Shown: positions 29,749 to 41,862 of the stretch, in pieces
Layout: every line of letters begins with the position of its first letter
How positions within the stretch are numbered: the stretch's first letter is position 1
Assembly: GCA_002900995.3 (NCBI GenBank)
Contig: CM035313.1
Coordinates: 744,001 to 808,000, forward strand
Length of the DNA: 64,000 bases
Reading direction: 5' to 3'
Source: Ganoderma boninense
Taxonomy: Eukaryota > Basidiomycota > Agaricomycetes > Polyporales > Polyporaceae
The notes under the pieces: generated by a model
What the model was told of the DNA's origin: nothing
The model's database searches: none
Seen by the model: only the letters and a program-made list of their open reading frames with translations
Translations under genes and position numbers: made by a program

Positions 29749-32690
29749 CTACATCCTATAGGCCGACGGGAAGTTTTGCTGCGTTTGCGCGTCCAGCTGT
29801 TGTAGCCGCGACAGTTCTGTCTGGAGCTCCTGGGATAAGCGCTGCTCGAGTCTGGATGCTTTGAATGGTCGTAGTATAGCCACCCCGTTCAAGGATCTCA
29901 CTCGCGACAGCATAACATACACGCCCTGCAGCGTAGTGGCGCTCGCGGGGTCGATGATGGCGTTGTCTAGGGACCTGCCTTGGGACTTGTAGTCCGTATA
30001 GGCATACACTGGTAAGAGTGGGACTTGCAACCTCGATATTGAAACCCGGCATGGCTTTCCCGCGATATCTCTAGTCCAGGTGAAAGTTGTCCATTCGGGG
30101 AATATCGGCACGATGTCATCTGGAGCGTTGACGCAAATGCTTCCGGCCCCTGGAATGTGGACATATACAACGACAGGGTATCTAACTCCATCTTCTATGT
30201 CATAAACTATATTCCTCACCGTCCCCTGACTGCCGTTGACGACCTTATTCGTGAAAGCGAGGTTTTCCTGCACCATTACGGCCATACCGGGGAACAAGGG
30301 AAGCTTTCCTAGGCTGTCGTGTGTGATCGTAGTTGACAGTTTCCATAGCTCTTGCCGCTCTTCCTTGGACACGAACTGACCTGCAACCTTATCTTTTGCG
30401 TGGTATAGGTGAATGTCTGCTTGAAGTCTACGGGCGTAGTGGCCCATGACACGAAGATTTAGCAGATCGCGTAACTTCTTTCGACCTACAATTATCGGGG
30501 CGTCCTGGAACGTTGCAAGAGCCTCTGGGTCTTCGGATAGGAGACGATCCACGTACTTCGACTTGAGGAGATCGAAGTCACTCCTTCTTCCATGTCGTTC
30601 CACAGTCTTGGCTTCACCTACCCGGATTCTGTTGAGCATGTCGGCGTATAAAGCGTCGCCTGCTTGTCTCTGGTTTATTCTCAAGAGTACAACGGTATTG
30701 ACCTTTCGCCATAGGAAAACACCCATAAGGGCGCTGATGCCTCCCTTGCTTTGGCAATATTCTAGGCCCGGGTTTTCGATGAGTGAGTGGCTATAAAGTG
30801 GAGGGTCTCGAACAGGCCGCAGTTGCCCGAAATCGCCAGTGAATATGACATTAACGCCCCCAAACGGTACGTCCGTCCTAGTCTCGTCGTATCCTTTGGC
30901 CCGAAGGAGTCGTGCATTAAGCTGACTCAAAAACCTCGCACCCACCATCGAAATTTCGTCTAGAATCAGATAGTCCACCCCTTCCCAAATTTTGCATAAT
31001 TCTTGGAAGTCCTTTCCGGGTCCGTCAGGGAGCAGTGTCAATGAGTGGATCGTATGGCCCCCGATGAGAATGGCCGCCGCCCCCGTTGGCGCGGCGACCA
31101 CGATGTTGTCCCGTTTCCCCATGAGGTGGAAGAGCCGAAGGATGGAATTCACTACATGCGATTTCCCGGTGCCTCCGACGCCCCCCACGTACATCGTGAG
31201 TTGCGAACCTCCGTTTACCAGATGATTGCTGACTATTTCGAACGCTCTGAGTTGTTCGGGGTTTGACTGCAGGTTTTTCTCTAGAATGACCTGATATACG
31301 ACATCCTGAGGATCGTACGTAAGGGTTTCACGAGTGTCGCGCACTGCGTCCGATGTGCCTGAACCCAGTCGCATGCTGTCAAGAACTGGCGGTCGGTCTA
31401 GTCTGGGGCGTACATTCCTACGATGGTCGGTGTGGGGATGAATGTCATCGGGCCTTCGTTTCCTCTTCAGTTGTCGCATGGTCGCGTGGTCGACATTGAG
31501 CTCGGCTCGCAGGTCCTCGGATATCAACGTGGCAGATCCATGGGGTAGTACCGTTGCGGTCGAGAGCTCTGCTCTCCAGAAGCATTTGTCAATCGCATTC
31601 CGAAAACGAGTGCCTACGTTTTGGTCTAGCTCCTGTAACAACGTTGTCTCACGCGTTCCAAATTCATCCCGCAGGTTCTGCACATCTTGCAACGTCCTCG
31701 GGTCCGTCGCATTTTCGGCGTATACGTCGAACGGGTCCTGGGAAGACACTTTGGTGGACAGGGGGAGTATCACCTGCTTCGCTGTCTTGTAAGCCAGATT
31801 GGCCTTGTCTCGGGCATCTTTACACTCGCTGAGCACATTCATATTGTGTATTATACGCATATGCTGAGGCGCTATTATATTGCACTGACGTTCGTAGGCT
31901 TCATACCATGTTTCCCCCTGGTCCTTCAGATCCGCTGGGTGTCTCCACGGGATGAATAGGGTCATAACCGTACGCGCCCAGCGCTCCCTTTCGTCGACGC
32001 CTCTATCCGGGCGAGCGGTCCTCTCGCCCAATAATACTGGGATCACCCAAACCGTACGTCGCCGTACCATGTGTGTAGCATGTTGTGGATGTTCCGCTAA
32101 GAACTCTGCCCTCGCCTCTTCCGGCCTTCCTCTCGGGCGCCCCTCGACTGATAGTCCATGTCGTCTGCGCAATATCCGGCGACTCTCAGCGTCCTTGGTT
32201 GTCTTCTCTGTCATACCGATAAACTCATACAGCCCCATGCTAGCGAATGGTTCCTCCAAGGGTCGATAAAGGTAGTCTTGATGTTGGTTTATTGATGATA
32301 TCGATCCTGCTCCGAGTAGCAGCGTCACGGTGTCGTCTGCTCTATGGAGGTTCTGGAGGCAAACTGTGGTTAGGTCCTGTGTCTCTACGTGCGCGTCCAT
32401 ACCTCCTTGGTCTCCAGGGTGGTTCGTGGTGTCGGAGTCTGTCGAATCACTCTGCACGGTCGTCGTCGATGGGGGACAATCCTCATCACATAGCCAATGT
32501 CTCTTGACAAGCCATTCAAAACTTGCGAAGTGCAGCACCCTGAACCTGTCGCTAGCGTAATGGTCGCCGCCTCCCACTAAGTAGCTCATAACCTGTTGGT
32601 GTGACGTCTCCTGTCTCGCCATCATGCTATTGACGAGTATCGTGAGTGCACCCCGGACTGATTGTCCTGCCAATTGGGAACATCTTTGTA
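29749..32690 (-). pseudogene. Helitron PIF1-like helicase segment
   Basis: It starts in frame around SQLAGQSVRGALTILVNSMM and SYLVGGGDHY (end of the Rep part). It continues to the helicase with Walker A GGVGGTGKSHVV (about 31,165-31,195), Walker B YLILDEISMV (near 30,960), GDFGQLRPV, LRINQRQ and the C-terminal AYTDYKSQGRSL and VMLSRVRS motifs. All core SF1B motifs are present without stops. Host PIF1 is excluded by the fusion with Rep. Confidence 0.9.
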
Positions 32691-34168
32691 TTTTTTGCTT
32701 GTTCGATTTATGGCGTACAAAAGGGCTGATAAGCCAACATGAGCTGGTAAGGACGCCTTTGTAATGTAATCTGTGACGTAGTATATAAGTGCCTTCGCCC
32801 CTTCTCCAGATCCTATGTGCTTTATGTCCATATTTGCTCGAAGGAGAAAAATAATGACATCGTTGTAATTGGCTATCCTTGGATGGAGGCAACGAAGTCG
32901 TATAGACCCCGTTTCATCATCTACGGTGGTCTTCTCGCGAGTTTCGCCGTTTATACGCATTCGACAGTTCTCGTCTGTTCTGGGTTCTCCTCGACGCAGT
33001 TTCTTCCAACAAGTCTCAGTATGTTCGTGCCAATTCGTATGCGAGACAATATTGTTGACATCTGATGCAAAGCGCAACCAGAATTGGTTCATGGGGACCT
33101 CCGAAATGGAAGGACCAAGTGTCGTTCCTGGATGTACGTAGTTGGATGACATGGGGAGCTTCGGTGGTCCCATTGGGACACCGCTCTCATGCACGACCAT
33201 CGTGCTACCCAATAGTTCACATTTGATAAGGCTCTCAAGCCAGGTGAACACATCCTGTTGATATTGAGCGGAGTCTAACATGGAGTCCCTCATTTCCTGA
33301 GGCGAAGGGTGCCCCTCAAGCCAGATCAGCATATGACAGTGTAGAGTCCCTCGCCCTTGGGCCTCCACAGTACCGTAATACCCTGTACATTTACCAAACA
33401 GGCCGTTGCTCTGCTTACCGTGCCGCAGGACAATCAATATAAATGACGAAATCATGGTGTGGAAGAACTTCGCACACGCGCCTGGGTTACGAGCCACTAC
33501 AAGTTTTCGCTGCCACTCTGTTAGTTCTTGGCCTTGTTCCAGTCTCTCTAGTCGGATATCGTCCCCGGACAGCAGCCTTACCAGTGGGTGATTGATGTCA
33601 GAGGGGTTCAAGGTTATGAAGAATGCCGGCGTCCCACGCATATTCACCATGGACCGTATCTCATTGCGCATTTTCAGCTTATAACCTGCAGTCCCAGGGA
33701 GATCGTGAAGCATTGTCCCGACCTTGTTGACAAGGTCCACCATCCTCCTTTGCGCATCCGTTTCCGGCTCATGTCGACTATTTCTCTTGAATTTGTCAAT
33801 CAGCAGTTCCAGTTCCCCTTTATCCACTGACAGGAGCTCTTGAACGATCTGTGTTTGCTGAGTCACCTTGACTTTGAACCGGACGGAATCACAAACTGCC
33901 TTCTTCTGCAGGATGTTGTAGTACACGAAAGCGAAGTCCGGATCGCGCTCGAAAGGGCTGTCGTCAAGCTCCAGAAGGTATTTCAGCTGGTCCTCTATGC
34001 TGACAGGTATTTCAGCTGGTCCTCCATGCTGACAGGTATTTCTCGAGCAGGCTCGTGAAACCCTCCTAACCCCCAGGGGTCTAAGTGAGGGAATAGCCAT
34101 GTCAGCAAACTTGGGTTCTCGAAGTCAGGAACAAACCTATCCCCTGCTTGAGACCTTATGAACCGGCC
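32691..34168 (-). pseudogene. Helitron Rep (HUH endonuclease) segment
   Basis: From the first frame LFPHLDPWGLGGFHEPA leads into the duplicated 29-bp unit, after which coding goes on in another frame. AFFITLNPSDINHP, the HUH motif GRGTLHCHMLIWLEG near 33,335, and YYVTDYITKASLP are typical of Helitron_like_N, which nicks and joins DNA with Tyr residues. It runs out of frame at the A6 run near 32,691, where the helicase frame takes over. Confidence 0.85.
33976..34033 (-). repeat. 29-bp tandem duplication inside the Helitron
   Basis: Two adjacent 29-bp copies (33976-34004, 34005-34033) differ at one base. Because 29 is not a multiple of three, the second copy shifts the transposase frame and brings a TAG into play. 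Confidence 0.92.
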
Positions 34169-35797
34169 TCACGACAGGCAATGTGACAACGCCTTCATCT
34201 TCATGTCCCGATACGACACCGGTGAATCGTCGCCCATCGTATAACCAACATTCTCCATCAATAACGGGTTGTCGTCACCAGATGGGCCATATTCCACATT
34301 GTCGCGATCGGTGTAACCAGACACTGAAGCTCGGATACTCTCTGTGTCCTCGATGTAACCGATTTCGAGCCCGCAAGGTATCCCTTCGTCTTGACTCTCT
34401 GTTCCCGGCCCGAACAGACTGTCCAGATTGTGCTGGCTGAAGCCGTGGAAATCTGTGTCGCATGCGTAATGTGGGTTTTTTTGCGTCAGGAACCCTATCA
34501 AGGTGAGCATTCGGGACTTTCTGACGAGGAGAGGACCCAGCTTCCCGATCGTATCTTTGTTGGGTTTGGCCTGTCCAACGAAGACGGCGCATACGGTGTC
34601 GCGTACTACCTCAGGAGGAGGCGGCAGTACGTTCGTCATGTTCGTGGAGTTCTGTGGCATTACGAGCACATCACCTTTCATACACTTTTGGCTGCGCGAG
34701 TGTCTTTTGTCGAAGTGACAAGATTCTTGGGGCACTTGTGGTTCATACTGCTGAGGTTCGTCGACGTCCGTCTCCTTCTTCCTTCTTAGCTCGGTGAAAC
34801 GATAAGATATGCGACTACATCGGGCCCTACCCAACAAATGGCACTCCGTGAAGCTTGATCTATCGAAACCCCTTCGGACGGGCCCTGGGAGTTCATCGCG
34901 CCCGTAGTACAAGAAGTTTGCTAGAGACAGGCGGGGCATCCGTTTCTTTTCTACTAACTCCCTTCGACAGGCCTCACACATTCGCACTTTGTCGGACCGC
35001 CAGCGGTCAACTAAGCCTTTAGGGTTGAGGAGGGCCTGCTTGTAAGCGGAGAGGTTGTACGTTGTGGGTAGCACCTTGCGAGGGACGTGTTCGTTCCTAA
35101 GAAGTGTCAGGTCAAAGTCGTCGGGAGAAACCAACGAAATGTCACGCAGTGGGGTCCTTCGCCCACAAGGCCCACATACAGACAACTGGAACTTGTCAGT
35201 GGCGAACGCCTCTTGCCACTCTTGTATGATGGATCGTTTAAGCTCATCGTCCGCGACCTGACTGTACGCGTGTCGATTGTCAGGATGGCTGTCGGCTGAG
35301 ACGGTTACATGCCTCACTACCTGTGCCTCGTTGCGAGCGCGCTTCAAACGGCGGTAAATGATAATGACTGTGGGGCAGCACCGCCCACAGTTGTGGGCGG
35401 TCAATCGCTCAAGAAGCGACTGCACGTTGTCTCGTGCGTAAACACGTACCTCGTGGGCGTGCGCGAGTTCACGCAGATCGTTGGTACGCCATTGGTGATA
35501 TTTGCTTAGCATACACGACAGCGCGGCACTGATCAACAGATCGTCCACTCTTAATCCTTGTCGCGACCAGTCCGGTTCGTCTGTTACAGTCAATGTCCCG
35601 GCTATGAGGTGAGTGTAGTCCATACGCTCGGCGTCGGCGTCATGCCACTGAAGCAAAACACGACCATCGCAGACTGACGACACACGACCTACGAAGGAGT
35701 AACCCATGTCAGCCGGCGCATCACCTACTGGAAAATAATCGCACATACCGCATACCAAGTCGCTTGAGCGGGTGTGGTGGGTGATGAGAGCCCTCAT
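34169..35797 (-). pseudogene. Helitron transposase, N-terminal segment
   Basis: 542-codon frame from the ATG at 35797. It has several Cys pairs (CGMC, CGRCC, CGPCG, CEAC), then PRLSLANFLYYG, an FVG-containing stretch (VCAVFVGQAKPNKD) and LTLIGFLTQKNPHY, as found upstream of Rep in fungal Helitrons. It stops at TGA 34169-34171, but the same frame continues coding beyond (FVPDFENPSLLTWLFPHLDP), so the stop is a nonsense change, possibly CGA to TGA. Confidence 0.8.
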
Positions 35798-36647
35798 TAT
35801 TTCAGCACTGATTTCATCTGTGTGCGCTTTACGTCAGGGGATGGATCAGAGCTGCAGACTTCGGACGTGGTGCGTACCTTGGGCAGTCTCATCCCCGACG
35901 TTTGCCTGACTGGAAGTTGCCCGGTTCACAGAACTATCGGGTATATCTAAGTGTGACGTCAAATCCGGTCAGCGACGGCATGCTGGCTAAGTTCTCTCTC
36001 ATGCGAACCTTCTGTAGTCAAGGCTAAGTTTTGCATGTCTCGAACTTGGAGGATATCCTCCAGGATCGTATCCATGACGGACGGTTATGGGAGTGGGATG
36101 CGGTGATAGTCCGTAGGATACGTCCTTGTTCAAAGATGATGAGGGTTGAAGGGCTTCTACAGTCCAAGCGTGGGCTTAAACACGCGTCGGGTGGAACGCA
36201 GACGCCGAGATTACTTAATACCACAAATTATCGTCACCAGGACTCCCTGCGTTACTCCGCCTCGCAGCCCTTGACCACCAAACCATCTCTCTCGGACGAC
36301 CGACATCGTGTCATTCTGTATCAAGAATCTTCCCTCTCGATCGACGCATCGTATGAGGCTGTGCCATTCAGCGATCGATGTAACTGCGGGAGGCTTCTAC
36401 GGCGGAGCGACCGTGTTGCCATCCCTCTCGTGGACGCGATGTTGCGATGACGCAGCTATGTACGAAGTGAAATATCCCCCAGATTGCATTCTGTACGTCT
36501 GTAGATTCTATTCTTCGCGGGAAACGGTGGGCTGACACACAACCGCACTGCCTTGGCTCAGTAAGGTACTGATGGCCTATATAACAGAGTTTCACCTGTG
36601 CATGACCTCCAGTAACCTGCTCTTCCCTTGGTGCGCCAGACGCACTA
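35798..36647. other. Region between the Helitron and the RNR gene
   Basis: The Helitron 5' end (TC...) and the RNR promoter should be here. A 139-codon plus-strand frame (36031-36450) has no recognisable domain and is not annotated as a gene. Confidence 0.4.
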
Positions 36648-37843
36648 ATGTCCTCATCGTCCACATCCTCAATTGAGCCGATCCTCCACGAGGATCGTGC
36701 GAGATTTGTTCTTTTCCCTATCCGGTACCCTACGGTAAGGTCCCTGTGGTCCGCCGTATGTCGGTTCTGACGGTTTGCAGCTTTGGAATGCATACAAAGA
36801 GGCCCAGAAATCGTTCTGGACGACAGAGGAGATCGACTTTACCGGCGATCTGTCGGATTGGACGAACGTTCTCACAGACGGGGAACGGGCACTCCTTTCC
36901 GTTATACTGGCCTTTTTCGCGTCATCTGATGGGATTGTCGCGGAAAATCTTGTGCAACAATTTTGCGCGGAGGTGCAGGCACCTGAAGCTCGATGCTTTT
37001 ACGGGTTTCAAACTATGATGTGAGTTCACATGAGTTCGCGTCGCTATCCAGAGCTGACGGGGTAATAGGGAAAATGTGCATGCGGAGACTTACTCTCGCT
37101 TCTTGCAGGAGCTCATCCTAGATGAAGGCGAGCTACGTCGTCTATTCGGCGCCATCGAGACCATTCCCACGGTAAAGCACAAGGCCGACTGGTGCTTGAA
37201 GTGGTTTGACCGCGCGGCGTATTCATTCGGCACTCGCGTCATCGCTTTCGCCATCGTAGAGGGGATATTCTTCTCGTCCTCGTTTGCCGCGATATTCTGG
37301 ATGCGATCTCGGGGCCTGTTACCGGGACTCTGCCATTCAAACGAGCTCATCATGCGAGACGAAGGCCTGCACATGGATTTCGCGTGCAAGATGTACGCCG
37401 TCTTGCAAGAGCGTGTACCTGGCGAAGTCGTTCGTCAGATGGTCACTGACGCCGTCGCCCTGGAGCAGGCATTCTTCGCTTGTGAGACTTCGCTCCAATA
37501 TTCTCTGGAGTTGCTGACGAGTCCTATATCAGCTGCACTCCCCACGGGTCTACGCGGCCTCAATGCTTCCTTGATGAACCAGTATGTAGAATACGTGGCA
37601 GATTTCCTGCTGTGGCGCCTCGGATTCGTGACTATCTACGGACAGAGCAACCCGGTGCGGTGATCTGTTCCCTTGTCGCTTGTTGTTATCTGTCGCGCTG
37701 ACCATTGACTGTCGACCACGCAGTTCCCTTTCATGGAGAGCTCCGCCATTCCGGCTCGTGCGAATTTCTTTGACCGCCCGGTCTCCGATTATCATGGGGC
37801 GGCTATCGAGGTCCCGTATTGGGGTCGGATGGAACTTCTGTGA
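36648..37843 (+). CDS. Ribonucleotide reductase small subunit (class I R2), short form without the usual C-terminal tail
   Basis: Cytosolic R2 houses the di-iron centre and tyrosyl radical that let R1 make deoxyribonucleotides. Exons 36648-36734, 36781-37019, 37069-37654, 37724-37843 give 343 aa. All ligands are present at the spacing of mouse R2: D79, E110, H113, E173, E207, H210, with the radical tyrosine Y117 in ENVHAETY. Flanking signatures are FASSDGIVAENL, PEARCFYGFQ, VEGIFFSSSFA and MRDEGLHMDF. The family normally ends in FTxDxDF, which docks on R1. Here the protein ends in YWGRMELL soon after NFFDRPVSDY, so docking may be lost or altered. Three introns show it is not a recent retrocopy. 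It stands alone between a Helitron and a palindrome, which suggests a second, divergent copy rather than the housekeeping gene. Confidence 0.9.
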
Positions 37844-38803
37844 TTCTGCTGGCAGAAGTCTACAGCCAGTGTAATCACGGTTGTGTTTGGACTTGTATAC
37901 GGTCGTTACTGTCACGATGGACTTCAACGTGATTTTGTCGTCTTGACGGACAATTGATGCCGTCGTTATTCTGATATTCTACCTGTGTTTTGAACCAGGC
38001 ACAGAGTGTGTAGGTCGATCCGATCTTGATCGATGTAACCAAGCGACCGGTTTGTAGGGGGGGGGGTCCGCTTGGTTTACAGGCGACACCTACATATGTC
38101 GCTGAGTTTCCGTTCTACGCGCGGTGTTGCTTTTAACGTTGGAAGCCTGTGATCCAAGAATCACGGGGTAGCGGGGCAGGCAGGTCGTGCGCGATTACTA
38201 TGTAGCTAGTTTTGCGGGGATTTTAATAAAGCATCCACCCAGTCTGAGACAATCGCACACGCAGCGTCTCTTCGCGGTGCAAGGGCTGTGCGTAAGGCGG
38301 ATCCTCAAAGCAGGTGCCATACAGTGGGTAGCCACAATTGTGTCCGGACGTATTCACTGCGTCAAGACGACGTGGGTATGTTGAAGCCTTCCATCTTTGT
38401 GTCTCTGCATCTGACTGCATACCCCGCGCACTACCATCGAGAACTAGCGAATTCCGAGTAAGGCGGCATTGTAATTCATAACCGTTGGAGGAAGCCAGAT
38501 ACAACACTGCGATCTGACATCGTCGACAGGTGTACTTATCATGAAGCGGCGACGCCCTGACGGACTTTCCTGCACCGCCTCTACATTGGCTAAAATCACA
38601 GTACAATCACTAGAACGAGTCGACGTCGTCGATCACGTCCGAACGAGTGGGTCCAGTGGAATGTCCGATGTTTAACCGGGTGAGTCCCTGTGAGACGTGA
38701 AGCCGTTTTGATCCTTTGAAATCTCCGGAGGTCAGGTTGGACCCGATCTGTTGGTGCGGTACGTGCTGGCGTGTGAGGGCTGCTTACGAGGGTTAGACAC
38801 CTA
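37844..38803. other. Intergenic stretch left of the palindrome
   Basis: It contains a G9-G10 run near 38,058 and no coding frame of note. The last eight bases before the palindrome unit (GACACCTA, 38796-38803) recur at 41520-41527. Confidence 0.5.
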
Positions 38804-38810
38804 CACCATA

Positions 38811-39879
38811 TGTTGTAGTAATGATGTATCAGGTTCTGGTTACGACTCTAAGTTGTTTTACATCAGGTTACAGCAAGCGATCTGATGTATCACAACGCCT
38901 CCTGGGCTTCCGGGACAGCCATCAATAACCTACCTAATTGGGGAGGCCTCCTCCGGAATTAATGGAACAGCCACCAGTTATCTCCCTGATTTGGAAGATC
39001 TACTTCCAAGCACAGCATTGCTGCTTCCCAGGCTTATCTAAGCCTGTGGGCCACTGTCCCGGGTGCCTGGGTGCCTCCCTCCATCAATTCCGGTATTCCC
39101 CCATCAATCCTGGGCTCCCCCCATCAATTCCGGGTTCTCCCATCATTCTACCAACCTCCTGCCCCTCCTGTCCAATATAGCAGTCCCTCCTCCCTCCCGG
39201 AATTGTGTTAGCTGTATCTCCCTCATTTCTGGGTGTATTGACTTCGTTCTTTTTGCATTATGTTCGTCTAATTAACGCGCTTCTAATGCACCTAACACGA
39301 CCATACAACGAGGGTTATAACATATACTAATGGCCCCTCTATAGTCGCTCTAGGGGGGAATGTTTGGCCCATATCTCGGCCGTTTTTGAACGCATTTGCT
39401 CGCAAAAGGGCGCTTTTTGTTCGCGTGATCGACGCGCACAAAACGAGCCCTCTTGCGCCCAAATCCGTCCACCCGTTCCTCCGGTGCATATATCCCCTCC
39501 TCCTGGGGAACAGGTATATGCACCTTGGGACCCACTGGACCGATTGGCTTTGTTATTTTTGCGTCTGGTAGCTACTAGTAAGTGCATTCTAGGCATATAG
39601 GCTGCATACAGGCGCACCCAGTGGCCACTGTATGAGGGGGGCATCAATAGTCACCAATAGTCGACTTCTTCCCCCCATATCTCCTTCGGTTCTTGGCCGT
39701 TTTTTGTGCCCCTTATATGCCCAGAAAGCCCTGTGTAGGGGCTTTCCAACGAGCCTACATACGCCCCAATCCGTCCACTGTAGCCCTCGGACCATAGACC
39801 CCTTCCCCTGACTACTCCCCTCCCCACTGTTTGGCCCATATCTTGGGCAGTTCTGGGCCAATCCACTTGCTCTCTTTTG
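38811..39879 (+). repeat. Left arm of the palindrome
   Basis: Reverse complement of 40444-41513 with few mismatches (for example near 38,996, 39,173, 39,530 and 39,808). Inside are diverged tandem-like units sharing GCCCATATCT, TTCCAACGAGCC and AATCCGTCCAC. Confidence 0.92.
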
Positions 39880-40443
39880 CGTCCTATGCATGCAATAGCA
39901 CTGCTTGTAACCAAGCAGTGTATACCACTATCCCCTCCAACGATCTATATAGAGTCTGTTATCAGTGGTACCTAGATCTACCCCCCTCTGACATATATGT
40001 AGGTGGTGGTAACTGGGTAGATCATATACACTACTTGAAAGCCCTTTGCAGCCGCTTTCCAACAAGCCCAAAACCATCCAAATCGGTCAAGAAATGGATG
40101 AGATATAGCTAATAGATCAAATGTACACTGGGGTGTAAGACACTTTAAGACAGGCAGTAAGACACTGCTCTCGGAAATGCCTTACTAGCCCAAGGGGTCC
40201 CCCTTGGCTTCCACAAGTCATATCTCATTGACTTCTTACCTGTTTCCCCTCAACTTTGTTGCATTGGATAGCTGTAATTGGCTGCTATCCGACCCTGTAA
40301 CTACATGTTTTATCAGGCAAATGGAAAAATTGTCAGAGGGGGGTAAACTGGTGACTACTGATAACACCCTGTATATAGATCTACATGCCTGATAGTACTT
40401 TTCAGTGGTGAATTGGCTTGTGGTATAGTACACATATATGAGA
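39880..40443. repeat. Palindrome spacer with degenerate inner inverted repeat
   Basis: Beyond the near-identical arms the symmetry continues weakly. A stretch near 39,940-39,992 starting GATCTATATAGAG and ending CCCTCTGACA is matched in reverse near 40,325-40,383. The centre (about 40,080-40,200) has no pairing partner. Confidence 0.7.
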
Positions 40444-41513
40444 CAAAAGAGAGCAAGTGGATTGGCCCAGAACTGCCCAAGATATGGGCCAAACAGTGGG
40501 GAGGGGAGTAGTCAGGAGAAGGGGTCTATGGTCCGAGGGCTACAGTGGACGGATTGGGGCGTATGTAGGCTCGTTGGAAAGCCCCTACACAGGGCTTTCT
40601 GGGCATATAAGGGGCACAAAAAACGGCCAAGAACCGAAGGAGATATGGGGGGAAGAAGTCGACTATTGGTGACTATTGATGCCCCCCTCATACAGTGGCC
40701 ACTGGGTGCGCCTGTATGCAGCCTATATGCCTAGAATGCACTTACTAGTAGCTACCAGACGCAAAAATAACAAAGCCAATCGGTCCAGTGGTTCCCAAGG
40801 TGCATATACCTGTTCCCCAGGAGGAGGGGATATATGCACCGGAGGAACGGGTGGACGGATTTGGGCGCAAGAGGGCTCGTTTTGTGCGCGTCGATCACGC
40901 GAACAAAAAGCGCCCTTTTGCGAGCAAATGCGTTCAAAAACGGCCGAGATATGGGCCAAACATTCCCCCCTAGAGCGACTATAGAGGGGCCATTAGTATA
41001 TGTTATAACCCTCGTTGTATGGTCGTGTTAGGTGCATTAGAAGCGCGTTAATTAGACGAACATAATGCAAAAAGAACGAAGTCAATACACCCAGAAATGA
41101 GGGAGATACAGCTAACACAATTCCGGGAGGGAGGAGGGACTGCTATATTGGGACAGGAGGGGCAGGAGGTTGGTAGAATGATGGGAGAACCCGGAATTGA
41201 TGGGGGGAGCCCAGGATTGATGGGGGAATACCGGAATTGATGGAGGGAGGCACCCAGGCACCCGGGACAGTGGCCCACAGGCTTAGATAAGCCTGGGAAG
41301 CAGCAATGCTGTGCTTGGAAGTAGATCTTTCAAATCAGGGAGATAACTGGTGGCTGTTCCATTAATTCCGGAGGAGGCCTCCCCAATTAGGTAGGTTATT
41401 GATGGCTGTCCCGGAAGCCCAGGAGGCGTTGTGATACATCAGATCGCTTGCTGTAACCTGATGTAAAACAACTTAGAGTCGTAACCAGAACCTGATACAT
41501 CATTACTACAACA
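40444..41513 (-). repeat. Right arm of the palindrome
   Basis: Reverse complement of 38811-39879, ending CATTACTACAACA at 41513. Confidence 0.92.
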
Positions 41514-41862
41514 GCAGCTGACACCTAATGACAGATTTGGTCATGTCGGCCGGCGATTGCAAGGCTTCGGTGTCCATGTGGTCAGGCGGATGCCGGATCT
41601 GAAGATTACGGTATGGGATCGCGAACTCGCAAACCTCGCTTATTAATATTGCCCGACCACTATCTGGCGTCTATACTTGCCCAACTCCCTCCCATTCGAA
41701 CGTTGTTATGCACAGATGGTGCGATTCTATGGCATTCAGGAAGCCGTGAGGTAAGTCATCCGCCGCTGATACGGCATCAAGCAACATGTCCATTCCGCTT
41801 TTCGTGCATCTGCTTATTTAAAGCGGAGGTCGCTCGTGGACCGTTGCGATAAAACCTTTCGA

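Larger units (their letters stand above)
29749..35797 (-). mobile_element. Autonomous-type Helitron, inactivated by three lesions
   Basis: Three consecutive minus-strand frames form one Helitron transposase: an N-terminal Cys-containing and DUF6570-like part, a rolling-circle Rep (Helitron_like_N) part, and a PIF1-family helicase. The breaks are an in-frame TGA at 34169-34171, a 29-bp tandem duplication at 33976-34033 that shifts the frame, and a one-base shift at the A6 run (32691-32696). Everything else is open for 6 kb, so the copy died recently. Element termini are not identified. Neighbouring genes on either side (split ORF, RNR) might be captured cargo, but this cannot be shown here. 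Confidence 0.88.
38804..41519. mobile_element. 2.7-kb foldback element (large palindrome)
   Basis: Two inverted arms of about 1.07 kb (38811-39879 and 40444-41513) differ at only a handful of positions that I could see, around a ~565-bp spacer. The outer tips read TGTTGTAGTAATG on both strands. GACACCTA occurs at 38796-38803 and 41520-41527 and may be an 8-bp target duplication, although the 6-7 bases between it and the matching tips are not inverted repeats of each other. Open frames inside are mirror images and look non-coding. Foldback or MITE-like DNA transposon is the best reading; a non-mobile inverted duplication is the alternative. Confidence 0.8.

Noticed and set aside
29749..32690. 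Host PIF1 telomere/mitochondrial helicase
   Set aside because: The helicase is fused upstream to an HUH Rep domain, which defines a Helitron.
36648..37843. RNR gene as a processed retrocopy
   Set aside because: Three introns with good splice sites and consistent phases are present.
38804..41519. Protein-coding genes in the palindrome
   Set aside because: The frames occur as mirror pairs in both arms, are short and have no domain.
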